Positions 40,138 through 48,339 of a DNA stretch of 64,000 bases are shown here, in pieces. The position numbers were made by a program, and so were the translations under genes. The number at the start of each line of letters is the position of its first letter. Position 1 is the stretch's first letter. The stretch comes from Tetramitus jugosus (lineage: Eukaryota > Heterolobosea > Eutetramitea > Acrasida > Vahlkampfiidae): positions 434,001 to 498,000 of the forward strand of contig OW569349.1 of NCBI GenBank assembly GCA_937625935.1, in the 5' to 3' direction. The notes beneath the pieces were generated by a model that was not told where the DNA came from, did no database searches, and worked only from the letters and a program-made list of their open reading frames with translations.

Positions 40138-41139
40138 ATGCAAATACCCTCTTCAGAATCACTGCCCCAACGACAGAGAACTGTCCTATTTCTAGGGGAT
40201 GAACCAAGGGGGACGCCCAATCACAACAGAGCGATCAGAAGAAATCACAACAATCACCTCTTCTCCGTCATGATGCAAAATGATCAATCTCCATCTCCAG
40301 TGGAACTGAAGGAGCAACAGGCTGTTGTGAATACCTTATGGGATGAAGAAGACGATCAGGTTCCGGTCCCTGACCGTCACAATGAACAGGAGCGCAAACC
40401 CAATCTGATTTGGCAGTTCGTCAAGTTACAGAGTTCGGTGTTCGCCAAGAAATGGACCAAGCATTTTTATCGGTTGTTGTTCAACTCTCAGACATCATGT
40501 CTCATATGGGTTCTGGTTGTGTGTTCATTGTTGTTGGCTCTGCCTTTCATCATTTTTGGATTGGCGCCTCGCAATCGCTATAGGAGAACCTATGCTGTGA
40601 AACATGATTGTAATGTGACGTCGTTTCGGCTGGAGAGTGCTGCTAATGGTTCACTGGATCTGACAGCCGAGGACCCTGCAGGAAGAGTTCGTGGTGTGTG
40701 GAGCCTGTTTATCCCAAGTGACAATTTGACGGTGCCTGTGGCATACTTTGAACCATGGCCTCGGATATGGGATGCTTCTAGGAGTCAGATATTGCACATG
40801 GCATCATCTGAAGGAAATTTTCATGTGAATTCTACCATCCGGTCATGCCTCGTACCTAAGAAAAACTCACGGAGCAGCTACGGATTTATTGATGCAAATC
40901 ATGCACTCTCTCTCAGTAGGGCATCTCTCACACTTGGATATAGTGCATTAGGTTGTTTGTGCGCTTCGATTGTTGTATGCCTATTTGTTACATTGATGGC
41001 ATGTCTAAAGGAATTCAAGACAAAGAAATCGAAGATACAACAATTGAAGGAGGAGATGGAAGAGGAAGAAGCATTTAGAATGATGTTTGATGGTACTTCA
41101 GAATCAGACTCAGATTGGACCACAATATCAGACAACTAG
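40138..41139 (+). CDS. Two-helix membrane protein of unknown function
   Basis: The 333-residue protein has a cytoplasmic-type N-terminus, a membrane helix at about 121-142 (TSCLIWVLVVCSLLLALPFIIFG), and a ~130-residue loop with several N-glycosylation sequons (CNVTS, NGSL, DNLTV, HVNSTI) and three Cys. A second helix at about 267-290 (LGCLCASIVVCLFVTLMACL) leads to a basic then highly acidic coiled tail ending SDSDWTTISDN. The topology (both ends inside, glycosylated loop outside) resembles beta subunits of channels or tetraspan relatives, but I recognise no family. A later ATG pair at about 40271 (MMQNDQS) is an alternative start, giving about 289 residues. The gene converges on the MORN gene with 10 bp between stops. 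Confidence 0.6.
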   Translation: MQIPSSESLPQRQRTVLFLGDEPRGTPNHNRAIRRNHNNHLFSVMMQNDQSPSPVELKEQQAVVNTLWDEEDDQVPVPDRHNEQERKPNLIWQFVKLQSSVFAKKWTKHFYRLLFNSQTSCLIWVLVVCSLLLALPFIIFGLAPRNRYRRTYAVKHDCNVTSFRLESAANGSLDLTAEDPAGRVRGVWSLFIPSDNLTVPVAYFEPWPRIWDASRSQILHMASSEGNFHVNSTIRSCLVPKKNSRSSYGFIDANHALSLSRASLTLGYSALGCLCASIVVCLFVTLMACLKEFKTKKSKIQQLKEEMEEEEAFRMMFDGTSESDSDWTTISDN

Positions 41140-41149
41140 TTTTATGTAT

Positions 41150-42400
41150 TTAGTTCGAGTCTTGAAGATCTCCCAATACTTTGAACTCATGCTCTTTGGT
41201 AAATGCTCCACGCTGAGAAACTCGGCTCTTTGGGAACTCTAGCACTCCAGTGCTCGGTTCTAGGGCACTTAGACATGGTACACCCGTGGAATCGAATTGA
41301 CCTCTGTATATGAATGCATTGCAATCCCATACTCCTTGATGGAGTTTACCCTCCTCAAACTGGCCAATGTATCTGGATCCATCTTTACGGAAATGGTACT
41401 CTCCTTGTCCACATTTCACTCCTGATTGAAATTCACCGATATAGGAGTCACCATTTAAGTATGTCATCTTTGCTTGGCCATGCATTTGGTTGTCTTTCCA
41501 TCCACCATAGTATCTGTTTCCATTCGGGTAAAGTTGATAACCTTTGCCGTTTTTCATATTATTCTCCCACTCTCCACAATAGAATGCGTCTACGAGGTTC
41601 TTCTTACATTTCTTCGTTTTGTACATGTAAGCACCTTTGCCATGCTTGAATCCATTCTTGTGCTGCCCTACATAAATGTCTTCGTTAGGATAGAGTGATA
41701 CCCCATATCCATTTTTCAAACCATTCTCGTTCATTGATCCCGAGTACACACCCATATCTCCTATCCTTCTTGCTCTTTGAACTGGTATCTCCAGCTCATC
41801 GGCTACGGATTGAGCAAAATCAGGTTCTGGTTCAACATCTTGATCTTGATCAAGGTGATCTTGATCAAGGTGATCTTCTTCCTCCTCTTCTTCGCTTTTG
41901 AGCTTCTCAATTAACTCATCTTCTACTCTCTGGCGTTCCTGAGTCCATCTTTCATTTATTTCCAGGGCTTGATCCAGTTTACTGTCTCCTCCGGGAGTCA
42001 AACCTGTTAATCTGAGACCATATTGAATGAACTTCTCTACTAGAAGAAAATGTCCATTATCAACTGCCCATTGGAATAAATTTCGGCCTTGTTCATCTCT
42101 CATGTGAGATAGCTGGCGTAGGCTGTACACTCTTTCATTTTCACTTTTCTGTGCTTCTTCCTCAGACAAGGGTTCTTCATCTTCAGTATCTTCGACTATC
42201 GGTGGAGCTTCAGAATCTTCTGGATAAGTTTCGACTGAGAGTTTAATCAACTTCATTATCATTGCACTAGTAGCGTTGCTATTCATATATTGCACGAGAA
42301 GAGGAGTTGGTTTTGGTCGTGGTTTCTTCTCTGCTACAGGAGTTTCGTCCTCTTCATTTCTCTCATCTTCTTGGTAGTCCTCATTATCAGAGTCGTTCAT
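41150..42400 (-). CDS. MORN-repeat protein with ankyrin-like N-terminal segment
   Basis: The 416-residue protein has an acidic N-terminus and one ankyrin-like unit (DEQGRNLFQWAVDNGHFLLVEKFIQYGL) near 105-130. A charged Glu/Asp linker and about six or seven MORN repeats from 225 follow (YSGSMNENGLKNGYGVSLYPN; YCGEWENNMKNGKGYQLYPNG; YYGGWKDNQMHGQAKMTY; YIGEFQSGVKCGQGEYHF). MORN repeats bind lipids or scaffold cytoskeletal structures, and several MORN proteins sit in radial spokes or basal bodies. The linker includes a perfect 15 bp tandem duplication. It shares a 98 bp divergent promoter with the CEP70-like gene, hinting at a centrosome or flagellum role. Confidence 0.75.
   Translation of the reverse strand: MNDSDNEDYQEDERNEEDETPVAEKKPRPKPTPLLVQYMNSNATSAMIMKLIKLSVETYPEDSEAPPIVEDTEDEEPLSEEEAQKSENERVYSLRQLSHMRDEQGRNLFQWAVDNGHFLLVEKFIQYGLRLTGLTPGGDSKLDQALEINERWTQERQRVEDELIEKLKSEEEEEEDHLDQDHLDQDQDVEPEPDFAQSVADELEIPVQRARRIGDMGVYSGSMNENGLKNGYGVSLYPNEDIYVGQHKNGFKHGKGAYMYKTKKCKKNLVDAFYCGEWENNMKNGKGYQLYPNGNRYYGGWKDNQMHGQAKMTYLNGDSYIGEFQSGVKCGQGEYHFRKDGSRYIGQFEEGKLHQGVWDCNAFIYRGQFDSTGVPCLSALEPSTGVLEFPKSRVSQRGAFTKEHEFKVLGDLQDSN
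41843..41872 (-). repeat. 15 bp perfect tandem duplication in the MORN gene
   Basis: The unit tcttgatcaaggtga occurs twice in a row, encoding a repeated DHLDQ in the acidic linker. It contains the palindrome TTGATCAA. Confidence 0.9.
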
Positions 42401-42442
42401 ACTTTCTGTTTATCAATGGAGACATAACACAGCAGTAGAACC

Positions 42443-42453
42443 AAAAGCGCGCC
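42443..42453. promoter_or_regulatory. E2F-like GCGCGC element between MORN and CEP70-like genes
   Basis: aaaagcgcgcc lies in the 98 bp between ATGs at 42400 and 42499. It matches the recurring promoter element of this window. Confidence 0.45.
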
Positions 42454-42498
42454 ACAACTTTCCCTGAACAACTCCGAATTTACAGACCAGTTGAACAA

Positions 42499-43845
42499 AT
42501 GATGAGCAATGAAGATGAAACAATATTGTACGTAAACTCTCATAAGACCAACAAAACGAACATCAACTTGTTCAACAGTGGTCAGGACTCTACATCGAGT
42601 AAAGACAGAAAAGCTACAAGACACTTGGAAGCCAGAGATGCCGGCGTTGATTATGCCTCCATCGAACGACAGTTACTCAGTCAATACTTATCACCGATCC
42701 CCAGATCAGGTGATGACTCTAGAAATTCAAGCATACAGGCAATGCAAAATGCTGTCTCAAGAGATCTACTACATTCTTTGCAAGCCGAGGGGGTGACAGA
42801 AGAAGAAGAAGGATTAACACACCTAATATCTGATCTGGAGCAGCAATTAGAATCAGCACAAAGGACAACAACTCGTTCTTCTTATCAACCCCAAGTTAGA
42901 AGTGTAACTGGAAATAGCAACACATCTGGTAATGGAGCTGAACTATCGGCGTCAGATAGTCGAGATAACGCTCTGTTAAAGACTCAGAAGACTGATATCG
43001 GAGTGATCAAGAAGGAGTTGAGAGTATCCATTGAAGCGGAAGATGATTCGTCTCCCTTCCACAATACTACTAGTAGCATGGAGGAGATCTCCTCATATCA
43101 CAAGAGTTACTACAGCGATCCAGAGAGTAAGTTGGTTATTCTTTCAGAAAAGTATCAACACCTTGAGTCTCAAATCCATGTCCTAAGAGCAAAGTTATCA
43201 GACGTAATATCAACCGAGGAACGTAATCGAGCGATAGCTAAACATAAATTAGAACGGATTAAAAGGAAGAAAGAGAAGACAGATGATTGGATTTTATCTA
43301 TTGTTACGAATTATGAACAAGAGATAGAAAGGATAACAGAACGATTGAAGAAGCTCAATCCTTATAGTACTCAAATATTCTCCCTATCTGAAAAGTTAGG
43401 TGTTGGAGAAGAAGAAGTAGAAGAGAGTATTGACCAATTGAGCCAAGTAGTAAACACTGCAGTGCCCAAAATGCAACAGTTCATACAAGATATTTGCCAA
43501 ACGATACAAAATCACAGCCAGGATAAAACCGAAATCACTCCAAAAGATGTGGTCACGATCATCGAGTCTTTGTACAATACCAAAAAGGTTGATCATCAGT
43601 CAGAAGAGGAAACCAATACAGTTGAACTAAGTGATAATGATCCCGCTGTCACTCATTTTATGAAACTATTCGGATTAACAGGTCCAGATCAAGTTAAACC
43701 CAAGATGAATGCCCTATTCATGTACACATCCCAGGCGAAACATTATCTTCAAACAATAACGAAAATACTGTCATATGATTCTGATGTCATGTCTAATGAG
43801 GATAAGGTGAATAATTGCAAGAAGTTACTCTCCGAATGGAAATAA
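42499..43845 (+). CDS. CEP70: CEP70-like centrosomal coiled-coil protein
   Basis: The 448-residue protein has a Ser-rich, disordered first 200 residues. A coiled coil follows (LVILSEKYQHLESQIHVLRAKL; IAKHKLERIKRKKEK) and then a helical C-terminal domain. The end reads DPAVTHFMKLFGLTGPDQVKPKMNALF, then AKHYLQTITKILSYDSD. Human CEP70 has the same feature before its end: [24 protein letters not shown], then NNAVRNLQELLELDSS. CEP70 organises microtubules at the centrosome and basal body. The resemblance is limited to the C-terminal third, so I hold the name at moderate confidence. A tandem ATG pair at 42499 and 42502 marks the start. Confidence 0.6.
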   Translation: MMSNEDETILYVNSHKTNKTNINLFNSGQDSTSSKDRKATRHLEARDAGVDYASIERQLLSQYLSPIPRSGDDSRNSSIQAMQNAVSRDLLHSLQAEGVTEEEEGLTHLISDLEQQLESAQRTTTRSSYQPQVRSVTGNSNTSGNGAELSASDSRDNALLKTQKTDIGVIKKELRVSIEAEDDSSPFHNTTSSMEEISSYHKSYYSDPESKLVILSEKYQHLESQIHVLRAKLSDVISTEERNRAIAKHKLERIKRKKEKTDDWILSIVTNYEQEIERITERLKKLNPYSTQIFSLSEKLGVGEEEVEESIDQLSQVVNTAVPKMQQFIQDICQTIQNHSQDKTEITPKDVVTIIESLYNTKKVDHQSEEETNTVELSDNDPAVTHFMKLFGLTGPDQVKPKMNALFMYTSQAKHYLQTITKILSYDSDVMSNEDKVNNCKKLLSEWK

Positions 43846-43876
43846 TCAAGCCGAATATAAAAGACAACTAGTTTCA

Positions 43877-44938
43877 CTACCATCTCGTTGGTTTTATTCC
43901 CACGACGTGAATATCAGGTCTATCATCCTTATCTCTCGCATATGCGAGCAGATATTCCTCTGGATGCCAACTTAATGCATTGACGCCTGTACCAACCGAA
44001 TACTCATACACTCTTTCACCAGTTTCCACATGGGAAACATCAATAACCTTTTCTTCGCTCGCATGAGCAATCAATTGACCATCAAAACTGAAACTAACTG
44101 TTCTAATTGGATGCTCCATTCTTCCTATCGTATTCATACAAATCATATCCGGTAGAGACCATATACTGACCATGGCATCCGCTGATCCCACAGCAAAGTA
44201 CTTGCCAGTCGGATCAAGATCAATGCAATAAATACCACTCGTATGCGCGCATATACTTCTCGCAAGCGTCCACGGTATCGAATCTTTGAGTGGAGGTGCA
44301 GCGTCAATCACCTCTGGAATATATCGATTTACTTCAATGGTTCCCAATCCAGTACACATGAGCAACAATCGTCCAGAGTGATCCCACTTGACTTCATTCA
44401 CCTCATGTCTGTACTGCACCTTTGAAACAACCTTGTGTTTTCTCACGTCAATCACACTAATAATATCCTGCTTATTGCCCACAATAATATGACTTCCATC
44501 TCTCTTCCAACACAGATTGATATTCTCACCTTCTGTACTAATCTTGTGCGTGCACTTTTTCATTCTACAGTCCCATATGCGAACAGACTTGTCTGATGAT
44601 GCCGTGGCCAACTGGAGCCTTGATTGAATCTGAGTTGGATTGAACGCCAATTGATAAATGCGTTCCGTGTGACCCAACAATTCAACATCACTCACAGAGG
44701 TACCTGCTTGAGTGACGGACCATATCCTAGCACTACAATCGTCGCTTCCAGTGGCTAGCTTGTTGTTGGTGCCTGGTGCCCAAACGAGGCATCGAGCCAC
44801 TTTTTTGTGACCACGGAGTTCCTTGGAGAAGGTGTTGGCCTTTTGAGCAAACAATTGTTGGAATTGAGAGAGTTGTTGTTGGTTGTTGGTTGTAGTAGTT
44901 GTTGTTGTTGTTGTTGGAAGGAGTGGATTGGGATTCAT
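43877..44938 (-). CDS. THOC3: THO complex subunit 3 (TEX1, WD40)
   Basis: The 353-residue protein is a seven-blade WD40 propeller with THOC3 features: KELRGHKKVARCLVWAPGTNNKLATGSDD, LATASSDKSVRIWDCR, ENINLCWKRDGSHIIVGNKQD, YRHEVNEVKWDHSGRLL, SICAHTSGIYCIDLDPTGKYFAVGSADA and RMEHPIRTVSFSFDGQLIAHASEE. It ends VNALSWHPEEYLLAYARDKDD. THOC3 is a core subunit of THO, which packages nascent mRNA for export. A short Thr/Gln-rich N-terminus precedes the propeller. Start: ATG at 44938; codons upstream stay open but lack ATG. The gene is divergent from TMEM237 (158 bp). Confidence 0.92.
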   Translation of the reverse strand: MNPNPLLPTTTTTTTTTNNQQQLSQFQQLFAQKANTFSKELRGHKKVARCLVWAPGTNNKLATGSDDCSARIWSVTQAGTSVSDVELLGHTERIYQLAFNPTQIQSRLQLATASSDKSVRIWDCRMKKCTHKISTEGENINLCWKRDGSHIIVGNKQDIISVIDVRKHKVVSKVQYRHEVNEVKWDHSGRLLLMCTGLGTIEVNRYIPEVIDAAPPLKDSIPWTLARSICAHTSGIYCIDLDPTGKYFAVGSADAMVSIWSLPDMICMNTIGRMEHPIRTVSFSFDGQLIAHASEEKVIDVSHVETGERVYEYSVGTGVNALSWHPEEYLLAYARDKDDRPDIHVVGIKPTRW

Positions 44939-45043
44939 CGTGTCTGTCTGTGTGGGTGGTTGTTGGACCTTGTGTGCCGTTTTCAATTGTCAGGGAAAAA
45001 AGTTGTTTTCTGGTGTGGTTGAAGGATGCACAAGATCAAATTT

Positions 45044-45053
45044 TTTTCGCGCG
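45044..45053. promoter_or_regulatory. E2F-like CGCGCG element between THOC3 and TMEM237
   Basis: ttttcgcgcg lies about 45 bp upstream of the TMEM237 ATG, on a T-run, matching the TTTTCGCGC form of the element. Confidence 0.5.
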
Positions 45054-45096
45054 TCAGCCAAAAAATCTTTACAGATAAAAGTCAGATGAACAAAAC

Positions 45097-46683
45097 ATGT
45101 CAGATAATAGTGACAAGATGGAAGTGATTGAACCTCCAGTCGTAAGAAGAGAAGAAACCGAACCAGAGAATGTGATTGGACCTCTAGAAGTTGAGAGAAA
45201 AAGAAAGGTGCGTCGAACATTACCGAAGCTCCAAACAGTTTCCCTCGAGGATCGAATCTCAGAGAACCAAGCTGATGAAAGTAAAAGTAAAGTCGAAGTA
45301 TCATCATCGACGAACAATACTCTCAAGAGAAGGAAGAAGAAAAGGATGAAACCAATTCCGTCAGAGTCGCCCGCTGACAATACTGAACATCCGATAGCCT
45401 CCGTTTCGCAAAAGTTGGATTCCAGTAGTTCCGAGGCACCTATTCCACCAACAGGTACAGTGACTATTGCCGAAAATCAAGTGAAAAAGGAGGGAAAGAA
45501 AAGTAAAGAAAAGGAGAAGCAAACAAGAAATCAAGTTGAAGAACAGATCAGTCACTACGAGCAAATTGACGAAGATGATTTTATCCAAGCTACAATCGAA
45601 GAAGCGAATGACACGAACCAGGTAGATACCAACACCGAACTGAGCTCGGAAGAAGACACGATTCACAAGAAGGACGTTCAAAGGTTTTGGTCGAAAAACT
45701 CTGCCCAGAAAGGAGTGTTCGTAGAAAACCCAATCAGTGGTCAATTCTATCGGGTAACAAACATGTATGAAGCAAAAGATGAGATAGGGGGACTGGGTGA
45801 GATGAGCGAAGATGTAGTGATGGGTGATGATGTACATCGGTTGAACAACAGAATTCAGAAAGCTGTGACAGATCTACATTCAACATTCCGAATGATTGTA
45901 TTTTCTATCGAGGGATTAGTAGCTGGAGTAAGCTTCATTCTCCTTGTGTTATCTTTTACGACTTCTCCTGTGGACAGAGCGCATTTCGCCTCTTGGTTCT
46001 CTCCAATAGCGGGGTGGATTGAGAAGTTGTTCCACATATCTTCTTCGATTGGAATAGTTAGCTCTCTCTATATGTTCATCAATGAATGGATACCAGTTAG
46101 TAAGAAGGGAAACGTGATGAATTTCTTTAGTTTCTTCTCAACGATGCCCGTTGCGAAGTTGAGTACACTTGAGAATGAAGTCATGTTGGCCAGGTTTAGG
46201 AACAGGAAGAGTGAGGAACGATCACTACAGAGGATCAAACACATCACAAGAACTATACTAGGTGCTCAATTTGTGCTTTACTCCATAGGATTTTATATGG
46301 TGCTTGGCAATTTAGTGCAAGAAGATTACTTTTCAGTTAAATACTCTAGAAAGAAAGAATGGTATGTTGAGTTCAGTAAGAAACCATCAGATAAGAGTTC
46401 GAGGGAATTCAATAAGAGGATCACTACATGGTACGTACTGAACACAATCAGGTGTGTTTGTATGATCGCAGCTTGGATCTTGTCTCTGATATGCATGAGA
46501 ATCAACCGCCAACTTCAAACGGACGAGGAATGCAACCTCCACAACCTTCAATCAGAGTACGATAGCAAGCTGGAGCATCTATTTCAACTTGAGCAACATA
46601 TTCGAGTGAGAGAGGAAGAAGATGCATACAATTATTCCCTGAATGCCTTCCCTACAATGAATCTTTCAAGGAAAGTTGTATAG
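45097..46683 (+). CDS. TMEM237: Transmembrane protein 237 (ciliary transition zone)
   Basis: The 528-residue protein has a ~225-residue charged, Lys/Glu-rich cytoplasmic N-terminus. Then VFVENPISGQFYRV and a short linker lead to VTDLHSTFRMIVFSIEGLVAGVSFI, which closely follows human TMEM237 (VFVEKSRRF ... [21 protein letters not shown]). Four membrane helices follow at about 265-290, 305-330, 380-405 and 445-465. The basic motif KRKVRRTLPK and KRRKKKRMKP at the N-terminus recall the Lys-rich segments of the animal protein. The C-terminus is helical. TMEM237 is part of the transition-zone gate at the base of cilia; its human loss causes Joubert syndrome 14. Confidence 0.8.
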   Translation: MSDNSDKMEVIEPPVVRREETEPENVIGPLEVERKRKVRRTLPKLQTVSLEDRISENQADESKSKVEVSSSTNNTLKRRKKKRMKPIPSESPADNTEHPIASVSQKLDSSSSEAPIPPTGTVTIAENQVKKEGKKSKEKEKQTRNQVEEQISHYEQIDEDDFIQATIEEANDTNQVDTNTELSSEEDTIHKKDVQRFWSKNSAQKGVFVENPISGQFYRVTNMYEAKDEIGGLGEMSEDVVMGDDVHRLNNRIQKAVTDLHSTFRMIVFSIEGLVAGVSFILLVLSFTTSPVDRAHFASWFSPIAGWIEKLFHISSSIGIVSSLYMFINEWIPVSKKGNVMNFFSFFSTMPVAKLSTLENEVMLARFRNRKSEERSLQRIKHITRTILGAQFVLYSIGFYMVLGNLVQEDYFSVKYSRKKEWYVEFSKKPSDKSSREFNKRITTWYVLNTIRCVCMIAAWILSLICMRINRQLQTDEECNLHNLQSEYDSKLEHLFQLEQHIRVREEEDAYNYSLNAFPTMNLSRKVV

Positions 46684-46874
46684 GACGCAACTGGAAACGC
46701 AAGGCGCATTTTTATTTGCAGGAATCAATTCTGTTTGCGCAGGTAGGAGAAATAAGTTTACAATCAACTTCGAGATTGAATTTCGCACAAAAGTACCATA
46801 ATCGCGACACTATTTATTTCACACAACGATTTCACTACCGACACAAAAAAACACATCAAACAAACACACACATT

Positions 46875-46892
46875 ACACACACACACACACAC
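46875..46892. repeat. AC dinucleotide run in the eIF4A leader
   Basis: A short (AC)n run lies 14-31 bp before the eIF4A ATG. AC-rich leaders precede many genes here. Confidence 0.85.
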
Positions 46893-46905
46893 ATACAAAA
46901 AAAAC

Positions 46906-48120
46906 ATGGAAGCATCAAATTACGATACTATTGAAGTGATCGACGAGAAGGGAGAATCAGGCAAGAGATATGACGACAGAGAAATTAAGGACTTTGACGA
47001 TATGGAGTTGAAGGAAGAATTGTTGAGAGGTATCTACGCCTATGGTTTTGAAAAACCATCCAAGATTCAACAACGTGCCGTCTTGCCAATCACCACCTCC
47101 CAACCACCAGCTGACGTCATTGGTCAAGCTCAATCAGGTACTGGAAAGACCGCCACCTTTACCATCTCTTTGTTGCAAAGAATTGATACCACCAAGAATG
47201 AACTCCAAGGTCTCGTCTTGGCCCCAACCAGAGAGTTGGCTCAACAAATCCACAAGGTCATCTTGGCTTTGGGAGAGTACTTGAAGATCAAGGTTCACGC
47301 TTGCGTTGGTGGAACCAACGTTCAAGAAGATATGGCCATCTTGAAGTCTGGTGTCCACATTATTGTTGGTACCCCTGGTCGTGTCTACCACATGATCTCT
47401 GAAGAGATTTTGAACCCTGACACTGTCAAGATGTTGGTCATTGATGAAGCCGATGAGATGTTGTCTCGTGGTTTCAAGGAACAAATCTATGCCATCTTCA
47501 AGTGCTTGCCAGAAGACATGCAAGTCTGCTTGTTCTCTGCCACTATGCCACCAGAGGTCTTGGACATTACTCAAAAGTTTATGAGAGAACCAATCAGAAT
47601 CTTGGTCAAGAAGGAAGAATTGACCTTGGAAGGTATTAGACAATTCTACGTTGGTGTTCAACAAGAAGACTGGAAGTTGGAGACCTTGTGCGACTTGTAC
47701 AAGACTTTGACCATTACCCAATGTGTCATCTTCTGTAAGTCCAAGCAAAAGGTTGAATGGTTGGCCAAGGCAATGAATGAGAGAAACTTTACTGTCTCTG
47801 CTATGCACGGTGACATGAAGCCTGATCAAAGAGAGTTGATCATGAAGGAATTCAGATCTGGTTCCTCTAGAGTCTTGATCACAACTGACTTGTTGGCTCG
47901 TGGTATCGATGTCCATCACGTCTCCTTGGTCATCAACTATGACTTGCCAAGACACAAGGAAAATTACTTGCACAGAATTGGTAGATCCGGTCGTTATGGT
48001 AGAAAGGGTGTTGCCATCAACTTTGTCTCCAGAGACGACGTCCGTATCATGAGAGAAATTGAGAGATTCTACAATACTCAAATCGAAGAGATGCCTGAGG
48101 ATGTTGCCAATCTGCTCTAA
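46906..48120 (+). CDS. EIF4A: eIF4A-type DEAD-box RNA helicase
   Basis: The 404-residue protein has all DEAD-box motifs: QSGTGKT (motif [14 protein letters not shown]), [24 protein letters not shown], and in the second lobe ARGID and [11 protein letters not shown]. Signature stretches [19 protein letters not shown] and [12 protein letters not shown] place it with eIF4A rather than eIF4A-III, which has VWARGLDV. FNTQ is replaced by [16 protein letters not shown] at the end, as in the family. It unwinds mRNA leaders for ribosome scanning in the cytoplasm. Codon use is strongly biased (GTC, ATC, TTG, AAG), the strongest in the window, as expected for an abundant factor. A 222 bp AC-rich gap precedes it. 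Confidence 0.95.
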   Translation: MEASNYDTIEVIDEKGESGKRYDDREIKDFDDMELKEELLRGIYAYGFEKPSKIQQRAVLPITTSQPPADVIGQAQSGTGKTATFTISLLQRIDTTKNELQGLVLAPTRELAQQIHKVILALGEYLKIKVHACVGGTNVQEDMAILKSGVHIIVGTPGRVYHMISEEILNPDTVKMLVIDEADEMLSRGFKEQIYAIFKCLPEDMQVCLFSATMPPEVLDITQKFMREPIRILVKKEELTLEGIRQFYVGVQQEDWKLETLCDLYKTLTITQCVIFCKSKQKVEWLAKAMNERNFTVSAMHGDMKPDQRELIMKEFRSGSSRVLITTDLLARGIDVHHVSLVINYDLPRHKENYLHRIGRSGRYGRKGVAINFVSRDDVRIMREIERFYNTQIEEMPEDVANLL

Positions 48121-48339
48121 GCTAGATTATAAAGTTGTGATCGTTGTACGATCTCACAACACCTGAAACAACTCGCCCCTGTGATCTGTTTCAACCAAAA
48201 ACCCAAACGTGAGTTCATCAATTCTTTGAAAGTTTTCAGGCAGCGATCTGATACTGCTGATATTCAAAATTGAGTGCACTCGCATTCCCTTCATAAATGA
48301 CAACAAAATCATTACTATTACATAATAATTTATTCTTGT

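Noticed and set aside
47134-48081. 315-codon minus-strand frame opposite eIF4A
   Set aside because: A shadow caused by the biased codon use of eIF4A; the helicase motifs on the other strand are unambiguous.
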